A DNA stretch of 64,000 nucleotides. Source: Sambucus nigra. Taxonomy: Eukaryota; Streptophyta; Magnoliopsida; Dipsacales; Adoxaceae. Positions 35,817 through 47,798 of the stretch are shown here, piece after piece. The notes under the pieces are model-generated. The model saw nothing but the letters and a program-made list of their open reading frames with translations. It was not told the origin of the DNA and ran no database searches. The position numbers were made by a program, and so were the translations under genes. How positions within the stretch are numbered: position 1 is the stretch's first letter; each line of letters starts with the position of its first letter. The stretch lies in the NCBI GenBank assembly GCA_949130495.1, contig OX422208.1:399178561-399242560 (forward strand). The letters run 5' to 3'.

Positions 35817-37030
35817 CTAGTTAACTGGACGCGCCATCTCTTCTCCATCGAGGTCTGTAAGTATAGTGGTGCCTCTTGAGAGACTTTTCTTCATAATGTA
35901 AGCACCGCTCCAATTCGGTCTGAATTTCCCTCTGGGGTACCAGACGGGTTTTATGATTTCCTTGAGGGCGAGTTCTCCTTCCTGAACACCACGATCCTTG
36001 ACTTTTTGATTGAATTATTGCGCTATCTGGTGATGGTACCCTTATATATAGTATAGACCCTAAAACCTCTTTTCATCCAAGAGTAACAGTTCATCAAAGA
36101 GGCTCGAATGTCATTATTTTTTGCTAACTTTGCTCTCGATGATGGTATATAGGGAAGGTATTTCTAGCTCAACGGGTAGGAATGATTCCATATCATAAAC
36201 TAGAGATATGAGGTAGCCCTAGTAGGTGTTCTGATTGAAGTGTGGTAGCCCAAGAGGGCATAAGGGATTCAATCGGCCCAATGTCTGCAACTCTCAGTCA
36301 ACTTGTTAATTATGGTTTTGAGGCTTTTGTTGGCAGCTTTGACAGCACCATTGATTTAGGGTCAATAGGGAGAAAATTTATGTTTCTGAATCCCATATTC
36401 ATCAACTAGTTTTGTGACCTAGTCTTCAAAGTGAAGTCCATTATTTGATACTAACTTATGGGGAACTCTATTTCGGCAGATGATATTTGTCCTGATGAGC
36501 TTGGACACTTGCTTAGCATTCAGCACTGCATATTACTTAGCTTTGATCCATTTAGTGAAGCAATCAATGTCGACCAAAATAAATTTATGAACGTTTAAAG
36601 CATTGGGAGTAACCTTTCTTATGATGTCAATGCCCCATGTGGAGAAGGGTCAGGGAGAGGTCATGTTGTATAGTTCTTTGGGGGGTACGTGTTGGATATT
36701 GGCAAAATTGATAGCATTTAAGGCATCTTTGAACATTGGCAGTGCAAGCTTAAACCATGGTGGTCCAATAGTATCCTTGACAGAATATCTTCTTAGCAAG
36801 CATATGATTTTTTAGCTAGGGCCCACATTCTCCACTGTGAATCTTCAACATTATTTCTTCAATAACATCCCCTGCTACGCAATGCAAATGGGTTACATCG
36901 AAGTTTCTCATGAAAATTGCTTTATCGCAGATGATATATTGGGCAGCCAATTTACGAAGGGTCGTATGGCCTTTCTTATCTACGTCTTTGGGGATACTTA
37001 CTATGTTTCAGAAGGAACCAAATGGTGATC
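35817..37030 (-). pseudogene. Integrase of element B
   Basis: Reading leftwards, the H2C2 part is well preserved (IICDKAIFMRNFDVTHLHC, then KIHSGECGP, GYYW, about 36,940-36,730). The core has LVDIDCFTKW (about 36,570), LVSNNGLHFED with the second catalytic Asp changed to Asn (about 36,450), and NGAVKAANKSL with Lys in the Glu position (about 36,345). The C-terminal module ends TDLDGEEMARPVN before TAG at 35,817. Two catalytic residues are altered as read. RNase H and RT are missing to the right. Confidence 0.65.
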
Positions 37031-37670
37031 TTATGAGGATGAGTGTGGTGATTCTAAGGCGGTCTAAGGCTGATCACTGTCAATTTCTCTATTTTCAGGT
37101 AATTTTCCAACCGGCAACCTCTTTAATAACTTTATAGTTCATGATTCATCTTCAGAACTTATGAATTTGTGTATTTCCACTTCTGAATCTGTTGCTTTTT
37201 GAATTCGTATTAGACTTTTCTAGATTTATATTTGTTTTTGCGAAAAAACCCCAATTGCTTGATAGGAACCTAGGGTTTTGATTGAGTAATCTGCTAATTT
37301 CTAAAAATCGAATACGTATGTATGATAAATAATTATAATTATTGCTAACGCATTCTTTGAATCAATCTTCATAATAATAAATGAACCCTTAATCTTCCAT
37401 TGCTTAGATCATATGGCCTGTATTTGTGTTCAATCGCATTGAATCATATAATTGTTCTTGATGTTATTGAATAAACCCTTCACATTCTGGGTCTTTGATC
37501 TTTAAATGAAGCAACATTTAGATACTAAATTGTTTGCGTGAGAGGCCACAGCATGGTAGAATACCCCTTTAGTAACTTTAGGTGAGGTCTGCGGTCGGTA
37601 GGCTCTGAGGTAATCCCCCTTCCACTCAGCTTCTCCGCTGCCGCCACCTATTATTGGGATTAATGCCAAC
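37031..37670. other. No identifiable gene
   Basis: AT-rich sequence between the truncated B pol and the element G aORF fragment. No LTR border is visible. Confidence 0.35.
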
Positions 37671-38649
37671 TTGGAGCTTCCTCAGTGCCGCGCCGAAGTT
37701 GGTCCTGACGATCGACCACGGCCACAGCTAAGACAGCCTGACCCTGAATCCTCATGGGACACTACTGCTAGGGCTTCTCGAAGAATGAAGAGGGTTCTCA
37801 ATGTCGCAGACTTTGACAGGTTGGTGGACAAAGATCATGACGACCTAAAGGATTGTGGCCTCCATAGTCTTTTGAGGGTAAGTGCAAGTGCTTTCTTAGC
37901 TTTAATTTTGTATCCCATACCTTGCTCCTAACTTTCTCTTTTTAGGATGCGGACGTCATGGTAGCTCAAAAGAAGAAGTATGAGGCCCTCTACAAACTAA
38001 AAGAGGTCGTGGAGAGGGTATATACCGCTGACTTGGAGAATGCATGTAATTCCTCCTTCGAAGCTGGCAAGAAGTATTCTGCCGCAGCACTTCAAGCGGC
38101 TCAGATGAATTTAGAAGTTGTAATCAAGGAAAAAGAAGAAGCGGAGGCAATTTTAACCAATCCGCAGAATCTCTTAAGGTCTATCAGGCACAAGACGCAG
38201 AAGATACCCAAGTTGCGGAGCCCTCCAATAATAAGCTCAGACTCCTTCAAAAGAGATATGAGGAGATGGAGACCAAGGCTGCTCATGATGCCGAAGTAAT
38301 GAAGAAAATAGAGGTGGATCACGGTGAAGCCCTTCAACTGGCCATCGACAGCACCGTGGAGTCATTCAATGGCTCTAGAGATTTTTATCTCATAAATAAT
38401 AGGGCCTACCTCCGCGGTTACTAAGAGCTCAGGTCCAAAATCATAAAAAACTTCTCGGAGACTAAAGAGATGGTTCTTGCCTGGGGACTTGGTGATGTCG
38501 AGCATCAGCAATGCATAGCTGAGCTCAAGGCCGCGGTCGAGGAAAAAGCTAGGTTGAGGGCAAAGGCTGAGGTAGCGGCCGCGAATGAAGAGATAATGAT
38601 GGCCGCTGAGGGGGAAGAAGGAGATGAAGCCGATGATGTTGAAACTTAG
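37671..38649 (+). pseudogene. C-terminal exons of the element G aORF
   Basis: Exon coding to 37,877 (RRMKRVLNVADFDRLVDKDH, then HSLLR) joins in phase 0 across a 68-bp GT-AG intron (37,878-37,945; donor GGGTAAGTG, acceptor CTCTTTTTAG) to exon 37,946-38,649. That exon encodes a long charged coiled coil (DADVMVAQKKKYEALYKLKE onward) ending EGDEADDVET before TAG at 38,647. A one-base shift at about 38,170 and an in-frame TAA at 38,422-38,424 break it. Exon layout and coiled coil parallel the last exons of H's aORF. The 5' part and promoter are not seen. Confidence 0.6.
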
Positions 38650-40165
38650 GGTTGTGTCCCTCTTTATTTTTTTTTTCCTTTATCTTTTATTATCTCTAAT
38701 CTTTAACATTAATTCTGAATCTTTTTGTTGAAAGTTGTCAAGATTTGTCATTCCAGCTTCATTATCAAGGTTGCGACTACGTTTAATGTTGACTACTTTC
38801 TTTTCTAGTCGCTTTTTTATTCTTTTTTTTGGCTTGTTGTAACACTTGAATGAATGCTTTCCCTATACATATTTGACTACTTGTACCATATAGTTGTTTG
38901 TTATCATCTCATAACCAATATGGAATATAAAGAATGGGCAAGGCCGCAGCCACCTTTAAAAGCCAATGGTTTCTGTATAACATTTGCATTTTCTTCCAAT
39001 GCCTTGATACTTCAACTGGCGCTTTTACATTTGAAATTTCTCTCTTGCTTAAATAAGATTGATAAGGGCCGCGGCACCATATTAAAAATGGTTTCTTCAC
39101 ATAGGTTGCAGCCTGTTCCCTTGGCCTTAGCCTTCCCACTTGAATTCTTATCAATTATTAAGGCATGGATATATCGCGCTCTTTTTAGACAGGACCGCGG
39201 CACCATCAAGTGTTGGATCTAGTCTGTTGTTGCTTTGTGGTTGTAGCTTTATAATTGGATCCAACTCCAATTATCACTTTTCTTGAATAGGTCTGTGGCA
39301 GGTTAACAATCCTGCTTGAATTTATCTGTCCTGCCTTCTAAATGAATTCAGTTAATAGCTGCAGCCATATTTAAAAGGTTGCGACATCTTTTTACCCTTT
39401 AAGAAATTGATGACAGCATGCTGAGGCCATCCTTCTGTAGCTTTGGCATTCTTTGTGATGTCACGTCAAGTTTTTAGTCACTTTGATCGTATTTCATAGC
39501 TTTCCTTTAGTCACTTCGATTGCCTTTCACAACTTTCCTTTAGTCTCTTTGATTGCCTTTCATGGCTTTCCTTTAGTTGCTTCGATTGGGTTATTATCAG
39601 GCCCCTCTGGGTTAGGTGTTATAAAGCTTCCCCAAGCTTATGTGGATATATATAAAGCCTTCCCAGGCTACAACAGTGTTATCCATAGACAATCAAGTCT
39701 CCGTCCCCTTCAGATATAGGATTATCCGTAGATAATCAAGTCTCTGGCCCTTGTGGGTTATTTTCAGGCCTTCTCGGGCTAAGTATTATAAAGATTCCCA
39801 AGATAGCATGAGATCACCAAGTTAATGATGTTTAGTCTCATAGCAAACCAAGTTAATGATGTCTGCTGGGGGAGTAACCTCCCCAAGCTAATGACGCATC
39901 CCGAAAGCTAAGAACGAGTATTGGAAGCCCATGTGGTTAATGTTGCAAACCAACATATGTAGTTTCCCTCATCGTTTTCAGTTATCACTTGCTTTCGAAC
40001 AATCAGGCACCTTGACGGACATTTTGCGCCCATTTAGACATTCTCATTCCCGATATAACATGTTGTCTCGAATTGAGATCTGTTTAAGATGAAATGGTAT
40101 TTTATAAGATAACATTTAATGGAATTGAGAGATCGAAATATGGAACTATAGAGTGAACTTGATTT

Positions 40166-40204
<39 letters not shown>

Positions 40205-40340
40205 ATGACTTTGTAAGGACAATATAAAATTTAATTTAAAACAGCATAGGAAGAGTTTTCACTGTAAACTAGAAACATATGAAATATAAGACATAAGCAT
40301 GAAAAATGGGCATGTGGTATATGAGACTAGGCTTCATCCC
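38650..40340 (+). repeat. Repeat-rich 3' UTR region of element G
   Basis: Contains a 33-bp tandem repeat, three copies and a part (about 39,470-39,585; unit AGTCACTTCGATTGCCTTTC then ACAACTTTCCTTT), scattered GCCGCGGCACCAT/GCAGCCA-TTTAAAA words (38,940-39,390), and direct copies of GACAATCAAGTCTC/GATAATCAAGTCTC about 67 bp apart (about 39,680 and 39,740). It lies between the end of the aORF and gag-pol remains on -, the position where H carries its 102-bp array. No gene is visible. Confidence 0.6.
40168..40202 (+). repeat. (TG)17 microsatellite
   Basis: A perfect 35-bp TG tract. Confidence 0.95.
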
Positions 40341-40344
40341 CTAA

Positions 40345-40844
40345 ACATCTTTGAGGAACCTCTGCAGCATCCCTTGCCCAATCAGCCTTTCAGTTTCATC
40401 CTTTAGTGCATAGCACTACTTAGTGTCGTGGCCATAGTCCAGATTGAACTTGCACCACTTGGCTTTGTTCCTCTTATGGGGTGGAGCTTTGAGCTTCTCT
40501 GGCCACCTCAGTAACTTGTCCTCCTTAATGGACTTAAATATGTCTTCAATTGGTAAGGCCAATGGTGTGTAGACCTTCGAGGTCCCTTCTGCCTTCTCTG
40601 ATTTCTTTTTATGGATCCTATTGACTGCTTCTACGGACGGATCCTCTGTTACTATCACGACAATGAAGGTTGTTGGGGTAACGACCCTAGGTACCGCACC
40701 CACATTGGGCACTAGGACCCTTTGGGTCAAGTAGTTAACTTGATTCTGGAGGGAAGCATGATTGTCGTAGAGATAGTTGAGGTGATTGTACAGCTGCACA
40801 ATATCATCTTTCATTTCTGTGTTCTGGATGGATTCTCGTTCCAT
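40345..40844 (-). pseudogene. Collapsed gag of element G
   Basis: A 142-codon frame starts with the gag N-terminal helix DDIVQLYNHLNYLYDNHASL. It passes without a capsid into the pre-knuckle region (YTPLALPIEDIFKSI, LLRWPEKLKAPPHKRNKAKW). It then enters a zinc-knuckle-like CKFNLDYGHDTK, a stop at 40,416, CYALKDETERLIGQGMLQRF and a final stop at about 40,349. The equivalent stretch in H (57,500-57,300) lies several hundred bases after the capsid, so the capsid and most of the matrix region have been deleted in frame. Pol is absent. Confidence 0.65.
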
Positions 40845-40891
40845 TTCTGCTTTTGTTAGTCTTTACAAAGTATATAGAATCTGAGATAAAA

Positions 40892-41125
40892 CTAATAGAA
40901 GTGAGTAATCTCAAAAATATTGGAGTAACCAAGTAGGAAACGGGGATGCAGCGCTTGCACTGCTTCATGGTATTGTTGTTGAGGTCGCGGCCTGTATGGC
41001 ACATTAGTGCACTGTCGTGGACTTTGTATGATATCCACAAAGGTTGATTTGGATACCCTTCGAGTCCGTTCCTCGATGTTTTGAAGCTTCAGTAACAAAG
41101 TCGCGCTATAAGAGGCCGCAGCCAT
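40892..41125 (-). other. Open frame upstream of the element G gag, unassigned
   Basis: A 77-codon minus-strand frame (MAAASYSATLLLKLQNIEER and on) sits just upstream of the gag start. It may be leader or decayed sequence of another element. The family is not recognised. Confidence 0.3.
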
Positions 41126-41214
41126 TAGGCTGTATTTGTACTATCAGGGTGAATGCAATGAAGTTATGTCCCAGTCAAAGATTATCTATATATATTTCCT
41201 TCTGGATATAACTA

Positions 41215-41340
41215 AGATTGAGCAACCTTAAGCCTAATTTGATGGGACTTCTTCTTATCGGCATGCAGTGTGTCTTCTTCCAAATAAGCGATGATCGTAT
41301 CCATCCAGTTGGGAGCCCTTTAGAAGGTGAGAAGTTGTTT
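41215..41340 (-). pseudogene. Start of the element C integrase, truncated
   Basis: APNWMDTIIAYLEEDTLHAD then KKKSHQIRLKVAQ corresponds to the SWMDPIVxYL...ADKxEARRIRxKAAR linker between aRH and the integrase zinc domain. It is cut off at about 41,215, the downstream limit of element C. Confidence 0.6.
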
Positions 41341-41439
41341 TGGAGAATTTTTCTTCATGATGCTTGATTGTGCCCGATATTCAACTTCAATCATTCTTTT
41401 GAGTTCAGAATCGACAGTTGAGCCCAAAGAAAATAAAGC

Positions 41440-41840
41440 ATTTGCATGAATGTTATTACCTTAAAGATTTTATTGGACTTGGACTTACTTAAATTTAACG
41501 ATCAAGTCTCGAGTGATCTAGAGATATATTGACATGAAATCATCCCTCGTGTTATAGTCTCTTAATATCTTATTGGATACCAGCCTTGAATCATAGTAAA
41601 CTTCAAAATGACTTGTGCCAAGGGATGGGACCTTCTTCAATGTAATGATGAGGGCCTCATATTTGGATTTATTATTGAACATCTCAAAGCGAAGTCTAAT
41701 TCAGTGCTAAAGCACGGTGTGATATGGGGTTACTAAGTCAATTCTCACTCCTGAGCTTTTTGAGTTGTAGGGCCCATCTATGTAGAGTGTCCACTTATTG
41801 ATTTAGTTAAAATCATCAGTGGTTGGTTGGTCGTTAAGTT
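41440..41840 (-). pseudogene. Archaeal-type RNase H (aRH) of element C
   Basis: On -, WTLYIDGPYNSKSSGVRIDL (first Asp present), FNNKSKYEALIITLKKV (Glu present), HFEVYYDSRLVSNKI (Asp present) and NIHANALFSLGS (Asp replaced by Asn) appear in order with a few stops. It is the additional RNase H that marks the Tat lineage. Confidence 0.65.
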
Positions 41841-42320
41841 TTCTTTTGTTAAGCTCATACACTTTAGTGAATTCTAAGATGAAGCCCGTTAATACCTTCC
41901 ATTTAATAGAAGTTATGGGTTGATAATGGATATAGAACCTCCTCATCTCCACCGATTACTTTGACATCCGTCAAGAGAGGTCAAAATTTTTAAGGACTAT
42001 CTTAATTGGAAAAGAGGTGATAATGATGACAGAGTTAGCTTCAAAATAGATTTTTAATTTACGTGAGGCAATAAGTAACAATTAGGCTAAATTCTCAACA
42101 GGAAGGTAGCATTTTTCGGCATCTAATAGTGTCTTGATAACATCATAGATCAAGTCCTGATGTCCATCCTTCTCATATACCAAGGTCCAGTTAACTGCAT
42201 GGTTGAACATCGTGAGATATAGATAGACTAGATCGCTCAAATTTAGGACTAGGAGTCGAGGTGGTCGTCTTAGGTATATCTTTATTCTCTCAAGTCCCTT
42301 TAAACATTATTATTCTAAAC

Positions 42321-43330
42321 CTAACTTTTCTCCTTTTTCAAGAGTTGAAAGAATGGTTGACACTTCTCATAAGACTTAGAGATGAAGCAGTTGAGTGCTT
42401 CTAACATTTGAATGTCCCTAACTATTTTTGGTGGTTGAATATTGTTTATCGCCTCAATCTGGTTGGGATTTTCTTTAATTCCCCTTTGGCTGACTAAGTT
42501 ACCCAAAAACTTATCGGAATGCACTTTGAAATAGCTCTTAGTTGCATTGAGATTCATTATGCAATATGTGAGAACATCAAACGTCTTCAACAAATCTTCC
42601 AAATGATCTCCTTTGTACTTAGTCTCTCTAAGAGCATATCTCCTATGTGGAATTCCATGGCATCACCTAACTTACGTTTGAACATCTTGGTGACCAATCG
42701 TTGGTAGGTCACTCTTGTATTTTTAACTCCATATGAAATGACTATATAACAATACATGCCAAGGGTAGTGGTGAATAAATAAGTGCATTTGGTGATAACT
42801 TGAGTAAGCATCTAGGAAACTCATTCATTCATAATTGGCAATGGCATCGACCAACTAATCGATCTTTGGAAAAGGAAATTTATCTTTGGGAAAATATTTG
42901 TTAAGGTCGATGAAATGTATACATACTTTCAACTTCCCATTGCTTTTATTGACCACAACTAATTTTGATAGATACTCACGGAATTGAACTTATTTAATGG
43001 AGCTTGCCTCCAGAAGTTTCCCCACTTCCTATTCTACATATTTTCTAATTTCAAGGGTTGTTTGGTGCACCTATTTTATGATCAGCAGGTATGTCGAATC
43101 CACATGAAGTCTCTAACACATGACTTCAAGGTCAGTCTCAAGCATATCGTAAGGATACCAAGCAAATGCGTCTTAATTGTCCTTGAGCAGAGAGATTGGT
43201 TATTCTTTTTATGATCGGTGAGTGAGCTACCAATTAAAAATTTCTTCTCTAGATGAGAGTTATGGAATGAAACTTCTTGGAATGGTTCCATGACTCTATC
43301 CATGGGGACTACCTTCATTTCTTCCACCAC
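42321..43330 (-). pseudogene. Reverse transcriptase of element C
   Basis: Blocks in order leftwards: an N-terminal linker (EKKFLIGSSLTDHKKNNQSL, about 43,250), GVKNTRVTYQRLVTKMFKRK (about 42,720-42,660), the catalytic region now reading FHIGDMLLERLSTKE where YVDDMLVKS is expected, and the thumb/connection start DLLKTFDVLTYCIMNLNATK to PFFQLLKKEK (42,600-42,330). One of the two YVDD aspartates is lost. The frame changes at about 42,600. Confidence 0.65.
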
Positions 43331-43546
43331 ATTCTCCCATGCTTTAGTTGCTACTTAATGGGGGGGTATCTTTATCTATGTTCACCTCTTTCTTGATCAT
43401 ATTTTCTTTCTTAGGTCTAATAGTAGTGATAAAGCATCATCAAGTAATAACCCATTTTTCCTTTATCTCCATTATCCCCCGATCAGTGATGCATTTGAGC
43501 TTCTGGTGGAAGGTGGAAGGGACAACCTTCATGGCATGGAGACACC

Positions 43547-43932
43547 TCATCCCAATATATCATTGTAAGGGGATTTAATGTCTACAGCTAATAATTCTAT
43601 CAACTTATATATATTCCTAGTTCGTACTAGCAGCACCATCTTCTCTAGGGGCATAGTCATCTTTCTAATGAAGTTAACCAAATGGGTGGTTGGTTCCATC
43701 AGGTCCTCCATCTTGAGGTTAAGCTTGTTAAAACATTTTGAATATATAACATCTGAGGAGTTCCCCTGGTCGACTAGTAACTTGTCCACATCGCATATGG
43801 TAATTTTGAGAGTGATTACTAGCTCGTCGTGATGCAAAGTTCTGACTCTGACTAGGTCTTCCTCAATGAAGACTATATGCCTCCCATAGTCAATATACTT
43901 TGGTCGACGGCTCTCACCTGCCGAGGTCTTAA
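43547..43932 (-). pseudogene. Protease of element C
   Basis: FIEEDLVRVRTLHHDELVIT followed by KLLVDQGNSSDVIYSKCFNK matches the Tat protease pattern F(T/S)xEDxxxVxxPHxDPLV...VLVDxGSSADILY. The catalytic Asp is followed by Gln-Gly-Asn, so the Asp-Ser/Thr-Gly triad is altered. It lies between gag and RT in the normal order. Part of a 160-codon frame. Confidence 0.65.
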
Positions 43933-43937
43933 AAAGG

Positions 43938-45475
43938 TCAATATGGAAAGCCTCCATGACCATGGTAACTTTCTTTAACTCCATCCCTACAACATGTCCT
44001 TGAACCTGGTTTGGATTTTGAGGAACCATGTATAATTGCGAACTTATGTCCTATATCATCATCATCTAGGACATTATTAAGTTTTTGGTCATGCTCAATA
44101 GGAGCTTTTCCATTTTTCTTTTCTATGTAGTCGTCCAGATGTTCTGTATGGGCAAGATCATCTAGGTACGACTTCAATTCCTTGCAATTTTCTATCTTAC
44201 GCTTGTGTTCCTTATAGTAGTAACATATCAATATGGGTCCCTTGCCATCTTCCTCAACCATTTGAAATATTGTTGATCTTTAATCCTATTCAAGATTTTT
44301 TAGGTCAACTCTTTGAACACAGTGTTAATATCTCGGTGGGCCTTGGTAGGGTTTGATTTATTGTCCTTCGTAGGTCCTCCGTTTTGCTTCCTGCGTTCTT
44401 ATTGGGAGCATTCTCTTTATATTTTTTTCTTTCTCGTCTTTGACCTACCATTATCTTATTGTGTTTTAACCACCACAACCTCCACTATATTCTCAACATG
44501 AAATTGCCAATGTTACTAGCCTCCTACTTAGTATGGGACTGGTGCAGCATGGAACTTCTCGACAGACCGATATTAAATGATGCCTTAAACACTTATTTGG
44601 AGCTATTCTCCACTTCATTGTAGGCCTCCCAGTATCACCGAGTGTACTCATGTAAGGTTTCTAGGGGCTTCTTCTTCATGGTGAGGAGTGAGTCTATCCT
44701 CTTTGGATGGGAATTATTGGTGATAAATCTGGTCGTGAAGGCTTTCATAAGATATTTGAAACTCGTGACTATAATTTTACAAACCACCTTTGTGTGATAT
44801 CCACCAAAATGTAAGGGAATATAGGACACATATGAGGGCCTAGTTGTTACTTTAGAGTGCCGTGACTTGTCGATACTAGAAAACATGATCGGTGTGATCA
44901 ATTTTCCCATCATAGATTTTGAATCTGAGGACAACAAATTTCTTAGGGGGGTCAGGTTATTCAGGTGTCCTTGAGAAATGAGACTTTATCTAACTGATGA
45001 GGGATCTTCTGGACAATTCCTTAGTGGATCTAACCCTTTAACGAGCAGGGTGTTCATCTAACTCTCGTCGAATGATATTTTGGAGGTTCTCTGTTATGGT
45101 GAATGCATTTGTGGTTTGTTCAGTCTTGCAATCCCCAGTACTTGGAGTAATCTTAATTGTATCGTGAACTCCTTCATCGATTGAAAGTTTTGCTCACCTG
45201 AATGATACGGGTTCAGGCATGACATTTATGTTTGTCTCCATGGAGTTCTTGCTCCATTCTTTCCAAGCAACATTAAAGACGAGCGTTCTCCTCTTGTTAG
45301 AGGTGAACGGTGTCCTCTTATTAATGGAGTCATCATGGGGGTTCATTTCTCTAAATAATTTGTTTTTACTATGGATTATTATGTGAGATATGAGTGTTAT
45401 AACTCCTATTAGGATGGACCTCAGACCTAACCCTAGATGATATGGGTCTATTTTGATCATTTTGACGGCTGCCAC
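43938..45475 (-). pseudogene. Gag of element C
   Basis: Order on -: a hydrophilic N-terminal part (about 45,475-45,200), a capsid entry with DGKIDHTDHVF (about 44,920-44,880), the capsid core SFKYLMKAFTTRFITNNSHP...DSLLTMKKKPLETLHEYTR (44,760-44,635) leading to YWEAYNEVE, and a zinc-knuckle region CYYYKEHKRKIENCKELKSY (about 44,225-44,165). The frame is interrupted many times. It belongs to the branch whose capsid carries the RYWExYNEI motif, unlike H (DYIARFNKE). Confidence 0.6.
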
Positions 45476-45550
45476 AGGATGGCAAGCATGGGTTTAATGT
45501 GTGATACATAGTTTCTCGTTGTCTTTTCTTAGCTGAGAAAGGGAAATTAT

Positions 45551-45569
45551 TTCCCACACAAGGCACAAA
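45551..45569 (-). promoter_or_regulatory. Primer-binding site of element C
   Basis: TTTGTGCCTTGTGTGGGAA on -, adjacent to the LTR end, is a decayed copy of the H-type PBS. Confidence 0.55.
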
Positions 45570-45570
45570 T

Positions 45571-45971
45571 TGTAGGTGAGAAAATCCTACTAGTAAAAAG
45601 TCAACACAATGAAAGCTGAGTAGGTAAAATAAACACAAGAATACAATATGTACATGGTTCGACAATGTGTCTACATTTACGGAATGTTTCTCTCTCTTTA
45701 TTGATCATTTTTTGGTAACAAATACTACATGCCCCTTTTTCTAGGGGTGTGGGTTACATTTATAGACAACATAAAGAGGTCAAGTCATGTGGGACTCCAC
45801 GACCTTAGATAGATATCATAACTTGATCGGATGAATCTAATTCTGATATTTCTGTTGATCGGCCTCAATCCATACTTATCTCTTTGAGTTATGATCACTA
45901 TCAAATCTAGCGTACACGTGTCATTTTTTCAGAACTAGTCAGATAATTCTCACACGGTAAAACATCAAGTG
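45571..45971 (-). repeat. 5' LTR of element C (approximate)
   Basis: The left border TG at 45,571 is set by the PBS. The right border, CA at about 45,971 (GGTAAAACATCA), is a guess, as no second LTR copy exists in the window. It would give a short LTR of about 400 bp. Confidence 0.45.
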
Positions 45972-47293
45972 ATGTGGTCCTAGGGATACAAATCTTATAC
46001 ATATTCATGATACTCACATTGCATGTGCTATTAGAATTCATTGGAGATATCTTCCCATTATAATTTAGTTATTATTAGACGCTATGTATTTATTGCAATA
46101 TTTTTCTAAATAATGAATGTCTTATATTGAATGAATGTAGAAATTTAACAAATGTCCAACATTAAAGGGAATTAAATAACTAGGAACTTGAGAAAGAATG
46201 AAAGAGACTTTGAGAACAAGTGGAGATTGGTGACTTCTATCTTGACGAACTTGGAAAATAATCTTATCGTCATATGGATTACAATTATTTATCATTTTTT
46301 GTTGAGATATGATAAGCTTAATTGAACGCAATCCATTTACTCCTCGAAAAAATGACATTAACTTGGAGGATTTCGCAGAATCTTGCAAATAATGGTGGAG
46401 TGCAGTCGTATTTATAACGGCAATTGTGGAAAGGATATACATGGTGAAGTCATTAGAAACTTGTTAACATAATAATTGGGTTACTCTAAAGAATAAAATA
46501 TGCATGTAACATGCGCACTAAATGTGATCTTTGATGAGCGAAAAAAATTGTTTGAAGAAATTTGTTTGAAGATTTTGTCGTTGGGTATTTACTGCCTAAC
46601 AAAAAAAAACTTACAATACAATGGAGTATAGCAACAAGTAGGGAATGAATCCACAAATTCTTAGAATTAAATAGATTCATCACTTTAAAAAGGTAAAGTA
46701 AAATATGATATGTTTTGGGGGTTTTGAGAATTATATCCACAATTAACACTGAATGGTAATGAAATTAAGAACTAATTACACTTATAATTAAGTTAATTTC
46801 GAGTTAAAAATTATATAGATTAAAGGTTAGGAATTGTTCTCCCACCATGGAATAACACTATAAATTAAGGTATGATGTTCAAAACACATTTAACAAATAA
46901 AATTTCATTTTGAGCAAAAAAAATCAAATATATGAAGGACGAACATTTCAATGAGCTATGGAGGCATGGGGTTTGAATTTGTTGTAAAGCTTCAAATACT
47001 GCCATTCATGACAAGGGACGTTAAGTGGGTAAGATACTTTAAAAATGACACACATGTATTAATAAAATTCATTCAAACATTCATGGTCGATTTATGAACC
47101 TAACCCATTAACTTAACTACTCATTTTCAATCAACATAACTACCAGTAAAGCAAAGTGAGATTAAGAACAATCAAACATAGTAATTTACTTTGATTGAAA
47201 TGAATATATGTTTATAAAGTTTTAAACTAACTACAAAAGATTTAACAATGGTGGAAGAGAGAAAGAGAGACAATACCCATTTACAAACAAACC

Positions 47294-47340
<47 letters not shown>

Positions 47341-47793
47341 TTCCAAGCAAAGAGGCCAAAAACTGACCTAAAATCTAAAAATCAAGTCTACAGTTAAGGG
47401 GGAAATTACATATATATATACTAAACCAAAAACCCACTATTTGCGTATATATATAGTACATGGATCGAGACACCTCACGGACGGATCAAGTCGACCCTGA
47501 GTTTTTCCAAAAATATTAGCTCAAACCAATTTAAGTCCTTTTTCACCATTTTCACATGTCGGCACGGAAATGTCCATATATTCTTCATATGGACTTGGAA
47601 TGACTCATGATTAGAAGACACGTAAACATAATTAAATGATCTTTATGTCTCTATTTTGATATCCTCTACATTATGGAGTATGAAATTACTAAATTACCCT
47701 TAAAGTTGAAGCATATGCTTAAACTTCCCAGGAACATACATAATTTCTTCATTCGGGCCTGTACTAATGCACTATCGGAAGCAACATGAAGAA
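45972..47793. other. No identifiable gene
   Basis: AT-rich, short frames only. It contains the (GA)21 tract and short (TA)n-like stretches at about 47,410 and 47,445. No LTR or TIR pair is recognised, so this may be the oldest sequence in the window. Confidence 0.4.
47296..47337 (+). repeat. (GA)21 microsatellite
   Basis: A perfect 42-bp GA tract. Confidence 0.95.
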
Positions 47794-47798
47794 AATAT
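47794..47798 (+). repeat. Target-site duplication of element H, left copy
   Basis: AATAT directly before the LTR, repeated exactly at 60,013-60,017. Confidence 0.9.
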
